Shown: positions 34,922 to 42,090 of the stretch, one piece after another
How the letters are laid out: each line of letters starts with the position of its first letter
How positions within the stretch are numbered: the first letter of the stretch is position 1
Source of the DNA: an archaeon
Lineage (GTDB): Archaea > Asgardarchaeota > Thorarchaeia > Thorarchaeales > Thorarchaeaceae
Length of the DNA: 64,000 nucleotides
Assembly (NCBI GenBank): GCA_024275415.1
Contig: JAJRZD010000017.1
Coordinates: 1 to 64,000, forward strand
Direction: 5' to 3'
Notes under the pieces: generated by a model
Told to the model about the DNA's origin: nothing
The model's input: the letters and a program-made list of their open reading frames with translations, nothing else
The model's database searches: none
Translations under genes and position numbers: made by a program

Positions 34922-36773
34922 GCGTGCGCGATATGATGTTTTGCCAACCCCCTATCCAGTTGGTAGAGGTGCAGATGGGTATCCATGCTACATTCAACAA
35001 GTCAGGACACAGAAAGGCGTCGAAATATGGCCGGTAGTGCCATTTCATGTGCGGCGATTCCCCCCTAGACGTGGATGGTGGAAACGAACAAAGGATCCAT
35101 GGATTGACAGATTCGACCAAGCATGGGAGTTCGATCAGAAATTCTGGAAGATTGTCGATGTCTACAGGGATTCCTGGAAACGTAGAATCATCAAGAACAA
35201 GTCGCTTAGGCGAGCAATACAGATTGACGGCACATGGAGGGTCTTGCGTTCGTTCAAGCAACTCGCTACCGGCATGAGCAAGAAGCATGAGGGCGGAAAT
35301 GTAGTATTCGCAATACGCGGATGGAAACGAACCGGAAAGACATACTTGGGCAAAATCCTTGGGAAGGTCTGGACCAATGTGATGCGTGATGAATACGGGA
35401 TTGAGAGCGATATCAAGACAGTTTTCGGCGTCAATCAAGTCCGCAAGATCCACAAGAAATGCAATAGAGGTGATTTCATTCTATGCGACGAAAGCGCAAA
35501 GCTAACCTCGAGCGGTGCGATCACAGCCATCATCAATCTCGTAAACATATTGGAGATATCCGGGCTGGATCAGATAGCGGTCGGATTCATTGGCCCGAAT
35601 TTCGACTTCAAAAGCGTGGGCGGAGCGCTTGACATGGGCTTCGATGTCCTTGGAGCCAACTTTGAACATGAGATGATACGGGCCCTAGTTTATGACAAGG
35701 AGGCTGAACCTCTCTATTGTGCCGGATTTCAACGTAATTTTCTTGCATCTGAATTCCCGACTTATCATGAAGCAAAAGCTAAGAAGAGCAAGGCGATTCG
35801 CGAAGATGACGGCGCAGAAGAAATCTGGGACGAGGAGGAATTCCAACAGGATGTTGCAAGACTAGTCGAGTACGCAAAAGAGGAATATGCCCATCAGCTT
35901 CGAGCGAAGCGATTTCCGCGGATCACGAGCCTAGAAGGTGATGCAAAGGATCTTCGAATCATCGGACACAGCGATTATATGAAGCGGGTTGCCTCGAAAG
36001 CACGTGACAAGCTTGAAAATTATGTGTATTCCCTCCCGGACACAAAAGAAACACCCCCTGACATACGTGTAGAGCACATTCCTGACGGGGAGGAGGAAAG
36101 AACACACATCTTTGTCCCATACCTCATCGCTGCGACGAACGCATATGTTTCCCAACCCCGATTCCGAGCTAACAAAAGGGCTATCCGACGATTCACACGA
36201 TTCTACTTCGAGAATCTCACCTATCAAGACATCGCCGAATTAGAATCAGATGAGAATAATGATGACCCTGATTACCACCGTGTGACCGCTAACAACATCG
36301 GAAAGGCTGTCAGAGGGTTGAGAAAAAAACTCAATAACAATGATGTCGGCGCCATAGGCGAGCTTGCAGTCATGAAATTCTTGGAATCTCGCCTCCCGCA
36401 GACACTCTCTCTGGTGCGTGGGCGGCGGTGCGGGTGCCTGGAGTCGGCTGACAACGACATCGACCTTGGGGTCGGGGACGAGGAGGGGGAACGGTTCGTG
36501 GCGGTGAACGTGAAGTTGTTCTTGAGCGAGAGGGACGGGTCGGTGATCCACTGCAGCCCGGAGTTCAGGCACAGCCCACACATGTGCGTGGTGGTCGAGG
36601 TGCGGCGGAAGGAGGGGTTGCGAGTGGAGGTGCTGCTGAACGGTCCCGAGGTGGAGACCCAGGCGCAGGCCAGGGAGGAGGGCAGGGTCGTCGACCTGGA
36701 ACGGATGGTGGGACTCCTGACCTTCGGCATTGGTTCTCCGGCGGTGGGTGCGGGGGAGGAGGCTTTCACGTGA
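34896..36773 (+). CDS. P-loop ATPase with C-terminal wHTH and nuclease-like domains
   Basis: A 625-residue protein. The Walker A GWKRTGKT is at residues 142-149 and the Walker B FILCDE at 194-199, so an ATPase of the packaging or genome-handling kind is likely. Residues about 430-480 read as a helix-turn-helix (LTYQDIAELESD, then NIGKAVRGLRKKL). Residues 486-600 show an E...D...VxVK order (GELAVMKFLE, DNDIDLG, FVAVNVK) compatible with a PD-(D/E)XK fold. The last part switches to very GC-rich codons from about 36410, and a parS-like palindrome covers the stop. The ATPase sits last in the envelope-type operon, as in pleolipoviruses. Confidence 0.7.
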   Translation: MIVKTEELERARYDVLPTPYPVGRGADGYPCYIQQVRTQKGVEIWPVVPFHVRRFPPRRGWWKRTKDPWIDRFDQAWEFDQKFWKIVDVYRDSWKRRIIKNKSLRRAIQIDGTWRVLRSFKQLATGMSKKHEGGNVVFAIRGWKRTGKTYLGKILGKVWTNVMRDEYGIESDIKTVFGVNQVRKIHKKCNRGDFILCDESAKLTSSGAITAIINLVNILEISGLDQIAVGFIGPNFDFKSVGGALDMGFDVLGANFEHEMIRALVYDKEAEPLYCAGFQRNFLASEFPTYHEAKAKKSKAIREDDGAEEIWDEEEFQQDVARLVEYAKEEYAHQLRAKRFPRITSLEGDAKDLRIIGHSDYMKRVASKARDKLENYVYSLPDTKETPPDIRVEHIPDGEEERTHIFVPYLIAATNAYVSQPRFRANKRAIRRFTRFYFENLTYQDIAELESDENNDDPDYHRVTANNIGKAVRGLRKKLNNNDVGAIGELAVMKFLESRLPQTLSLVRGRRCGCLESADNDIDLGVGDEEGERFVAVNVKLFLSERDGSVIHCSPEFRHSPHMCVVVEVRRKEGLRVEVLLNGPEVETQAQAREEGRVVDLERMVGLLTFGIGSPAVGAGEEAFT

Positions 36774-36776
36774 AAG
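36763..36776. promoter_or_regulatory. parS-like palindrome 1
   Basis: CTTTCACGTGAAAG is a perfect 14-bp palindrome containing the bacterial parS core TTTCACGTGAAA. It overlaps the stop codon of the ATPase gene (36771-36773). Confidence 0.7.
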
Positions 36777-36939
36777 GCAAGGATCTGGGAGGGGTGGGTG
36801 TGTGCGGGAGATGAGCCATGCGGTATGAGAGCAGGAGCCTATTGAGCATTATTCACAGTTACACTTCCTGTGTATGTATCTCTCATGAGTAAACTTATGA
36901 ACAAGTTATTATCTAATAGCATGCTACTAAATAGACGAG

Positions 36940-37443
36940 ATGAGCACATTGCCGGATGATAGTGGGGCCGATTGGGATAGGACTGGGGATAAAGATGTCA
37001 AAAAACAAATTCATGATTATCTATTGGCGCTCTTCGTTGCCAATAACGCAGAACCTATCAGAGGCCGGATAATGCTGATTAAGCAGGCTTTCATTCTTTT
37101 CAAAGAGATTGTTCCCGAGCTGAAATCAAAAGTCAAATTCTTCCCCTATGAATGGGGTCCTTATAGTAATGACATAGCAGCAGGCATCAATGAGATGATC
37201 ACAAAAGGGTACATAGGTGTCCGGACTGAGGGGCGGGATAAGATCTATTATCTGACTCCGCTTGGACTGAAACAGGCCAAGTCCGCCATACAATCGATTC
37301 CAAAGGACTACTTAGAGGATATTGAACGGATGAAAATGACCACTCAAGAGATGGGGTTGAGTAGGCTTCTCCGGTTCATCTATTCTAATTATCCTCAATA
37401 TGCAAAATACTCTCGGGGGCGCGAAACATATGTCACTACCTGA
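36940..37443 (+). CDS. SocA/YwgA (DUF4065-like) protein
   Basis: A 167-residue soluble protein. EPIRGRIMLIKQAFIL, FFPYEWGPYSNDI and a YYLTPLG ending match the pattern PI.GR..L.K..F / PY..GPYS / Y.LT..G of the SocA/Panacea/YwgA antitoxin-like group. Members are antitoxins or adaptors in toxin-antitoxin and defence settings. It starts a three-gene cassette (the next frame begins before its stop) that is more AT-rich than the ATPase end upstream. The AT-rich block at 36890-36930 may be its promoter. The specific toxin partner is not known. Confidence 0.65.
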   Translation: MSTLPDDSGADWDRTGDKDVKKQIHDYLLALFVANNAEPIRGRIMLIKQAFILFKEIVPELKSKVKFFPYEWGPYSNDIAAGINEMITKGYIGVRTEGRDKIYYLTPLGLKQAKSAIQSIPKDYLEDIERMKMTTQEMGLSRLLRFIYSNYPQYAKYSRGRETYVTT

Positions 37444-38023
37444 CCTATTATCATTTGTTTTTTTCATATTAGGGGGCGGAGGTGCTGCAATTGGCATTCA
37501 TCTCAAGCTCGCCGAGCAATGGCTGAAGGACAAGAATGACCAAGTGGACAATCTTGTTGATGCCAAGCGATTCGCATTCATGGAATCATTGAATGAATCC
37601 TGCAAGAAAAGATCCGAAATGGAAGAGGAGAACGAAGAGGAATTCCCTCTTATTGGATTTGGCAGTCTTTATGAGTCTGTGGGTGAATTGACACGACTGG
37701 CTGAAGAATTCGATGCTGTAAATGGGTGCCTTTTTCAGTTGTCTCGGATTGTGCGGGATGGGGCCAAATACTGGCTCTTCGCTGCAATTACTCTCTGCAT
37801 TGGTTCGTTTTTGGTTTATATTGATGAATTCCTGCGAACTATCTGGTCTTTTGAAATTCTGAGTATTGCATTGATTATTGCATACCCCCTCTTTGTAATC
37901 ACCTTCTTGTTCGCGATGTTTGCGGTCAGAACCCTAATTATCACGTTGAATAAACTGAATAGATTAGATGAACAAAGCGAGGAACTTCAAAGATATGAGC
38001 GACAATGGAGGAAAAGAACATGA
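37430..38023 (+). CDS. Two-helix membrane protein of the cargo cassette
   Basis: A 197-residue protein starting at ATG 37430, inside the last codons of the SocA-like gene (an ATG at 37400 is less well placed). The first hydrophobic segment (LLSFVFFILGGGGAAIGI) is followed by a long charged helical region. Two close membrane helices (around WLFAAITLCIGSFLVYI and ALIIAYPLFVITFLFAMF) and a basic coiled tail complete it. It could be an effector or anchor for its cassette partners. Unrecognised. It overlaps the next ATG. Confidence 0.6.
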   Translation: MSLPDLLSFVFFILGGGGAAIGIHLKLAEQWLKDKNDQVDNLVDAKRFAFMESLNESCKKRSEMEEENEEEFPLIGFGSLYESVGELTRLAEEFDAVNGCLFQLSRIVRDGAKYWLFAAITLCIGSFLVYIDEFLRTIWSFEILSIALIIAYPLFVITFLFAMFAVRTLIITLNKLNRLDEQSEELQRYERQWRKRT

Positions 38024-39285
38024 ATCGGCCAGTGAGAATCATCAATATGACCGATAGCGGGCGTACCCTATCAGTGTCTATTAATAGTAAGAAGTTCACA
38101 ACACCCACGCGTGCTGTCATTCATACGGAGCTTGACAAGTTCGCACAACTCGTAACAAGGTACCAGAAACAGATTTCTTCTGTCGAACCGCCACCAAGCG
38201 AAATCCAAGAAACTGTGTTGGACTTTACTAAGGGTTCGCTACAGGCGCTAGTGTCTCGAAATGAAGAGGTACCAAGACGAATAGCTTCGCTGAAGAAACG
38301 GAATAAGAATGGATCTAACCGACTTAAGATCTGCAATCCGCGATTGACTACGCAAACTGAAACCGTCAATATTAATGAAATCAGGATGTTAGCACTACTG
38401 CAAATCGAGGCTCATTGCTTGGATATGATTACAATTCCAGACCCGAGTTTCACTAATCCTTCAGCGGATTTGCTTGATGCTGCTCTCGCTCAGGCCAGAA
38501 AACTGGCTGATGACCACGGAATGGATCGGATTCCTATCATGCCTTTATTCGACCTGAAAACCGAGCCTGATGATCTTGAATTACGTCTAAAAAGAGTATT
38601 GGATGAAGGACACACATTCATCGGGTTTCGATATCGCATGAAAAAGTTTGCCAGTATGGAACGCGTCAGACAAATTCTGGCTGACAAAGAGGTCTGGGTA
38701 CATCTAACGGGAGTATTCAAGAATCACTCCTCAAGGCCTATCAAACCACAGATCCACATAATGCCATTATATTCTTTTGATAGTGTTTCGAGTTACAAAT
38801 ACTTCGGCGGCCCCCGGAAATCAAGTTCTGAGGCCTTGGAGTTTCCCATAGTTCCGGAAAGAAGGGATCCAGGTGTCCGTGTGTACTTGGAACATATGAC
38901 TGCACACATTCCAATTGGAATCATCGATCCACTCGCCAATGAGAGAAGATTTGATTCTAATGCATTGGGTTTTCTCACCAAGGACATTCATCATGACTTA
39001 TGCGGAGATGCATTGAACTGTGATTGTTTCATATGTGCGGGGCGAACAATTGACCAGTTCTACGAAACCTATGGTATTGAGAATGGCAGTCCATCCCTAC
39101 CACGATTGAGATTGCATCAGAACATTCACGAGCTATATGCAAGTCATTCTGAATTCCAAGCTGCGCAGAAAAGGCTGACTAATGAAAGTTATCTCGAATA
39201 TCTCCGAGAAAAACCAGTTGTTCAACAGTATTTGAAAAACGAACGCGAATTCATTATCAGCTCAAGGCTTGATTCATTCACGTGA
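38020..39285 (+). CDS. tRNA-guanine transglycosylase (TGT)-like base-exchange enzyme
   Basis: A 421-residue protein. The start at 38020 has GGAGG eight bases ahead and an ATGA overlap. The C-terminal half matches TGT enzymes: FDS at residues 253-255 aligns with the nucleophilic-Asp region (FDS/FDC), and CDCFIC from Cys334 followed 26 residues later by LHQN gives the zinc motif CxCxxC-x26-H. The N-terminal 90 residues are unlike ordinary TGT. Family members swap guanine for a 7-deazaguanine in tRNA (TGT) or DNA (DpdA). No preQ0 synthesis genes are in the element, so the host would supply the base. The substrate nucleic acid is unknown. Confidence 0.7.
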   Translation: MNRPVRIINMTDSGRTLSVSINSKKFTTPTRAVIHTELDKFAQLVTRYQKQISSVEPPPSEIQETVLDFTKGSLQALVSRNEEVPRRIASLKKRNKNGSNRLKICNPRLTTQTETVNINEIRMLALLQIEAHCLDMITIPDPSFTNPSADLLDAALAQARKLADDHGMDRIPIMPLFDLKTEPDDLELRLKRVLDEGHTFIGFRYRMKKFASMERVRQILADKEVWVHLTGVFKNHSSRPIKPQIHIMPLYSFDSVSSYKYFGGPRKSSSEALEFPIVPERRDPGVRVYLEHMTAHIPIGIIDPLANERRFDSNALGFLTKDIHHDLCGDALNCDCFICAGRTIDQFYETYGIENGSPSLPRLRLHQNIHELYASHSEFQAAQKRLTNESYLEYLREKPVVQQYLKNEREFIISSRLDSFT

Positions 39286-39330
39286 CTTGTGCAAAACCGT
39301 CCACATCCAATCCCAAAGGTGTCAGAAGTA

Positions 39331-39543
39331 CTATTTACCTTTCAGCAGTTTATTCATCTCTTTCTGGTAATTACACTTTCGACAATCAACATGAAACCAG
39401 TAGTCGGTAAGTTCGTCTTTTCCCTTTGGTCGTCTTGTACAAAAGCGATGAGTTCCGTTTTCAGTATAATGTGTTTTTCGAGTGGGGGGACTCCACGTTC
39501 TTCGCCTATTTTTTGATGAACTACGTTTCTCATCTTGGGTCAA
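39331..39543 (-). CDS. Small Cys/His zinc-finger-like protein
   Basis: A 70-residue basic protein with THRFCTRRPKGK and VDCRKCNYQKEM, a plausible His/Cys metal site. Composition and motif spacing favour this frame over the overlapping plus-strand frame (39289-39516), which is Ser/Phe-rich. Unrecognised. It is downstream of a same-strand membrane gene. Confidence 0.5.
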   Translation of the reverse strand: MTQDEKRSSSKNRRRTWSPPTRKTHYTENGTHRFCTRRPKGKDELTDYWFHVDCRKCNYQKEMNKLLKGK

Positions 39544-39575
39544 TTTATCACCTTGCTTGTGAGGGGACGATCTGA

Positions 39576-40175
39576 TTACGAGGGATTTGACGGATGGACA
39601 GAAACATCGAATTCTGCTGTCACTTTAAAAACATGCCTTTTGTTCCACACCATTTCATTCTCATTATCCGAGATCAACACTGTGAGTTTTCTATAACCGT
39701 CAGGAATAGGTGAATCTAATTCAGTCAATAGCGTGATGGTTTCTCCAGGTGCAATCGCATCCTCATCAGGGTCAACCTCTTTTTCTCCTTTGAACCAATC
39801 CCCCGTTATCTTAATGGATGATAGAAACAGATTTCTCTTTCCTACATTCGCAACAATGATTGCTGTTTCTGGGTACCCCTGTGGGGGTAGATTCTCAAAG
39901 GTGATACTAGGAACTGGTTGATACTCATCTCGAATCAGGCTTAGAGATTTATAGTTGAATATTGCAGTTACTGCTAGGGCACTCAATGAAATCAGTACAG
40001 ATGTGGCTATAAGGAAATCCGAATATCCTTCAACAGGTGCATAGAACTCGATGAGTACTGTTGTTACCACGGAAAAGATAAGGACTAATAAAAATCCCAG
40101 TAATAAGAATTCCCCTAGCATTTTTGCAAAAGAAACAAGTTTCGCGACATAAGGTTTCATTCGCTCCGGAATCAT
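39576..40175 (-). CDS. Membrane protein with extracytoplasmic beta domain
   Basis: A 199-residue protein with two N-terminal membrane helices (LLLGFLLVLIFSVVTTVLI and LIATSVLISLSALAVTAIF). The exposed domain is Ig-like (PETAIIVANVGKRNLFLSSI, APGETITLLTEL), resembling CARDB/DUF4352-type folds. Unrecognised. It is followed by the small Cys/His gene on the same strand. Confidence 0.6.
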   Translation of the reverse strand: MIPERMKPYVAKLVSFAKMLGEFLLLGFLLVLIFSVVTTVLIEFYAPVEGYSDFLIATSVLISLSALAVTAIFNYKSLSLIRDEYQPVPSITFENLPPQGYPETAIIVANVGKRNLFLSSIKITGDWFKGEKEVDPDEDAIAPGETITLLTELDSPIPDGYRKLTVLISDNENEMVWNKRHVFKVTAEFDVSVHPSNPS

Positions 40176-40267
40176 ACTTCAATCTCCTACGCAGGACTCC
40201 TTTCACTCCATCCCACGCAACTACCAACTAACCAAAACACCCTATAAAGTCTCTTCCTATGCCCCGA

Positions 40268-40726
40268 TCATCGCAACTCCGGTTTGATGTATTCGAACAT
40301 CCGGTCTAGCAATCCGGACGGTGCTTCGAACCTGAACTGTCCAGAGGGGGTGTAGAGTACCATTGACTCGTTCTTGAGAATGAACCATAGGACCGAGATG
40401 ATACTACCAATCATCAATGGGAACATCCCATAGAACAAGACGTAGAACAGCAACACTGTGGAGGGAATCCAGTCTAATGTAAGAATCGATAACAACATCA
40501 TCATCCCGACGTATGCCAGTACCAACCCGAAGATGAACACCATTCCGCCGTATTTCCTTCTCTTCTCGATCCAGACGGCATCGATTGCCGAGAGCATCAA
40601 GACAAAGGTCTTCCATGATGAGCCCTTGGCGATAATCTTGTCTTCGTCGATGACTATGTTGTAGTAACGGGAATCATTGATATCTACTTGTTCTGTCATA
40701 ACTAATGGCTCTTTTCTGTTCGACAT
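40268..40726 (-). CDS. Two-helix membrane protein, possibly PH-like
   Basis: A 152-residue protein. An N-terminal beta-rich cytoplasmic part (DSRYYNIVIDEDKIIAKGSS) is followed by two membrane helices (FIFGLVLAYVGMMMLLSI and VLLFYVLFYGMFPLMIG) and a short beta/helical tail. The order resembles small bacterial-PH membrane proteins, but this is tentative. A TATA-like ttataaag read from the minus strand lies about 70 bp upstream. Confidence 0.55.
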   Translation of the reverse strand: MSNRKEPLVMTEQVDINDSRYYNIVIDEDKIIAKGSSWKTFVLMLSAIDAVWIEKRRKYGGMVFIFGLVLAYVGMMMLLSILTLDWIPSTVLLFYVLFYGMFPLMIGSIISVLWFILKNESMVLYTPSGQFRFEAPSGLLDRMFEYIKPELR

Positions 40727-40794
40727 CTCCAGCCACCTCTGCCATAATATGCATCCCGATACTTAAATGAAGCTCCCGCGGATGATTGATAATT

Positions 40795-40812
40795 GCTCAC
40801 TTTATAAGGCTC
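40795..40812 (-). promoter_or_regulatory. TATA-like promoter for the 40268-40726 gene
   Basis: Read on the minus strand the sequence is gccttataaagtgagc, a good archaeal TATA box. It would place transcription start near 40775, about 50 bases before the ATG at 40726. Confidence 0.4.
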
Positions 40813-40875
40813 GTGGACAACATGAGCTTATGAGTAACTATGAATTTGAGTGGATTCCAGGCTCATAAAAATAGT

Positions 40876-41160
40876 TCATTCTTCAAGGATGTCTTGGATC
40901 TCACAGACCTTCTCTGCTACCTTACGTCCCTTGTCAGTGATGACGAGGAACTTCTTCGGTCGCGGCCCCTCCTCCATGACCTCTTTCACCAACCCTAACT
41001 TGGAGAGGTTGTTTCGGCATTTTCGTAGTGCATCTTGGCTCATGATTCCTTCCGGATTCCAAGCTCGCTTGATTAGTTCTGTCACGTATCTCTGTCTTAC
41101 TTGAAGAAGCAATAGAAGTCTCAGAGATCCCACCGATTCTAGTTTTTCAAGGAGCTCCAT
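40876..41160 (-). CDS. Winged-helix transcriptional regulator (candidate repressor)
   Basis: A 94-residue protein. VRQRYVTELIKRAWN, then SQDALRKCRNNLSKLGLV and the wing PRPKKFLVITDKGRKVAEKV, form a clear winged helix of the MarR/PadR size class. It is divergent from the early-type operon that starts at 41303, with about 140 bp of shared regulatory DNA bearing a repeated GTATATTG box. The arrangement resembles a lysogeny-type switch in which this protein would silence the operon; that is inference. Confidence 0.7.
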   Translation of the reverse strand: MELLEKLESVGSLRLLLLLQVRQRYVTELIKRAWNPEGIMSQDALRKCRNNLSKLGLVKEVMEEGPRPKKFLVITDKGRKVAEKVCEIQDILEE

Positions 41161-41302
41161 TAGTCAAACCCAATACCATTTCAATGGTGGAAGTTAAATT
41201 CTATTCTACATAAATACAGTATATTGCTATCCAATATCCTTAATAGGATGTGATATGATACCGTATATTGACATTCAATCCATTAATTATGGAGATAGTC
41301 AG
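41161..41302. promoter_or_regulatory. Divergent control region with repeated GTATATTG boxes
   Basis: GTATATTG occurs at 41219-41226 and 41263-41270, 44 bp apart. Each is followed by a related tail (ctatccaat and acattcaat). Between them lies the inverted repeat ATCC-ttaata-GGAT at about 41236-41249. AT-rich TATA-like sequence faces both ways. These are likely operators for the winged-helix protein encoded on the left. Confidence 0.5.
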
Positions 41303-41488
41303 ATGTCAGAATACAAGCGATGGTATATGTCAAAGGAGACCCAGAAGGAATTCAACCAGTTCAAGAAGGAACTGGAGATCGAGCTGGGTCGTGATTTGAG
41401 CCAGGACGAGTTCGTGTCTATTTTTTGCAAGAACAAGGCTCGCATCCTGGACGTGCTAGTTGAACGCTCAGCGGAGGTGCCGGCGTAA
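41303..41488 (+). CDS. Small ribbon-helix-helix-like protein (61 residues)
   Basis: ATG 41303 with GGAG 8 bases ahead; the frame is open further upstream but through poor sequence. A short strand-like start (EYKRWYMSKETQKEFNQFKK) and two helices (LSQDEFVSIFCKNKARILDV) fit the size and shape of an RHH DNA-binding protein, though no specific family was recognised. It is the first gene of the long plus-strand operon, and its stop TAA overlaps the next ATG. Confidence 0.5.
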   Translation: MSEYKRWYMSKETQKEFNQFKKELEIELGRDLSQDEFVSIFCKNKARILDVLVERSAEVPA

Positions 41489-42090
41489 TGGAGTCCCAAG
41501 AAACGCACCCGGGCGCCACCACGCCAGCATCACTCCCCGAGTTGCGTGAGCACTTAGTTTTTTCCCAACCCTCCCAGATACTGTGGGTGGAGAGGAAAAG
41601 GCTCCTGAATATGCGAGAGTACGGTCTTGCGGACTACGAGAACTCGGAGATCAAGATGAAGATTCCCTTCGAAACCACTCTTCCGGTTTCAAACGAATTC
41701 ATTCGCAAAGCCATATCGTCAGTGGATGCGGTGATTTCAGAGTGGGAAAGTTCCGAGCTCAAACGCATCCAGGAGTCCAATGATGCATTCCACGAACAAA
41801 GCAAGAAGGCTCGCAGGGAGGAATCTGTCAAATACAAGTGGAAACAGATCATGGAAGGTCTGAAACCCCGTGAGGATCCCCTACCCGACAGGGTCGTGGA
41901 CTATGTGAAACGGGGTGTCGAAGCTGATGCCCAAGAGATTTGTGAAGAGTTCTCAGAAGAGTTCGGTGAAGAAGCCGTCCTGGGCGCAATAATTGGGCTC
42001 GTCACTGGTTGGAAACCACGACTCGAGGAGATTCACCCAGGACTGTTCCGACTCGTCGCGGACGACAATCTGGAGGACGAAGGCGAATGA
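41488..42090 (+). CDS. Hypothetical helical protein upstream of ParB-like gene
   Basis: A 200-residue soluble protein (TAATG overlap with the preceding gene). The middle is strongly charged and helical (SSELKRIQESNDAFHEQSKK), and the C-terminus is acidic. Unrecognised. Its stop overlaps the ParB-like start, so the two products are made together and could form a complex. An early segment of the gene contains the 13-mer tttcccaaccctc also found at the element's left end. Confidence 0.55.
   Translation: MESQETHPGATTPASLPELREHLVFSQPSQILWVERKRLLNMREYGLADYENSEIKMKIPFETTLPVSNEFIRKAISSVDAVISEWESSELKRIQESNDAFHEQSKKARREESVKYKWKQIMEGLKPREDPLPDRVVDYVKRGVEADAQEICEEFSEEFGEEAVLGAIIGLVTGWKPRLEEIHPGLFRLVADDNLEDEGE

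Noticed and set aside
39273..39288. TCACGTGA at the end of the TGT-like gene as a fourth parS site
   Set aside because: Only the central 8 bp are palindromic; flanks do not match. Lone CACGTG sites (e.g. 28080, 31025, 36002, 43962) were rejected for the same reason.
39289..39516. Plus-strand 75-codon frame
   Set aside because: Phe/Ser-rich, no start signal; the opposite-strand Cys/His frame is more protein-like.
42009..42086. N-terminal extension of the ParB-like protein
   Set aside because: Lies within the upstream gene, translates to Arg/Gly/Thr-rich sequence, and a standard ATGA overlap start exists at 42087.
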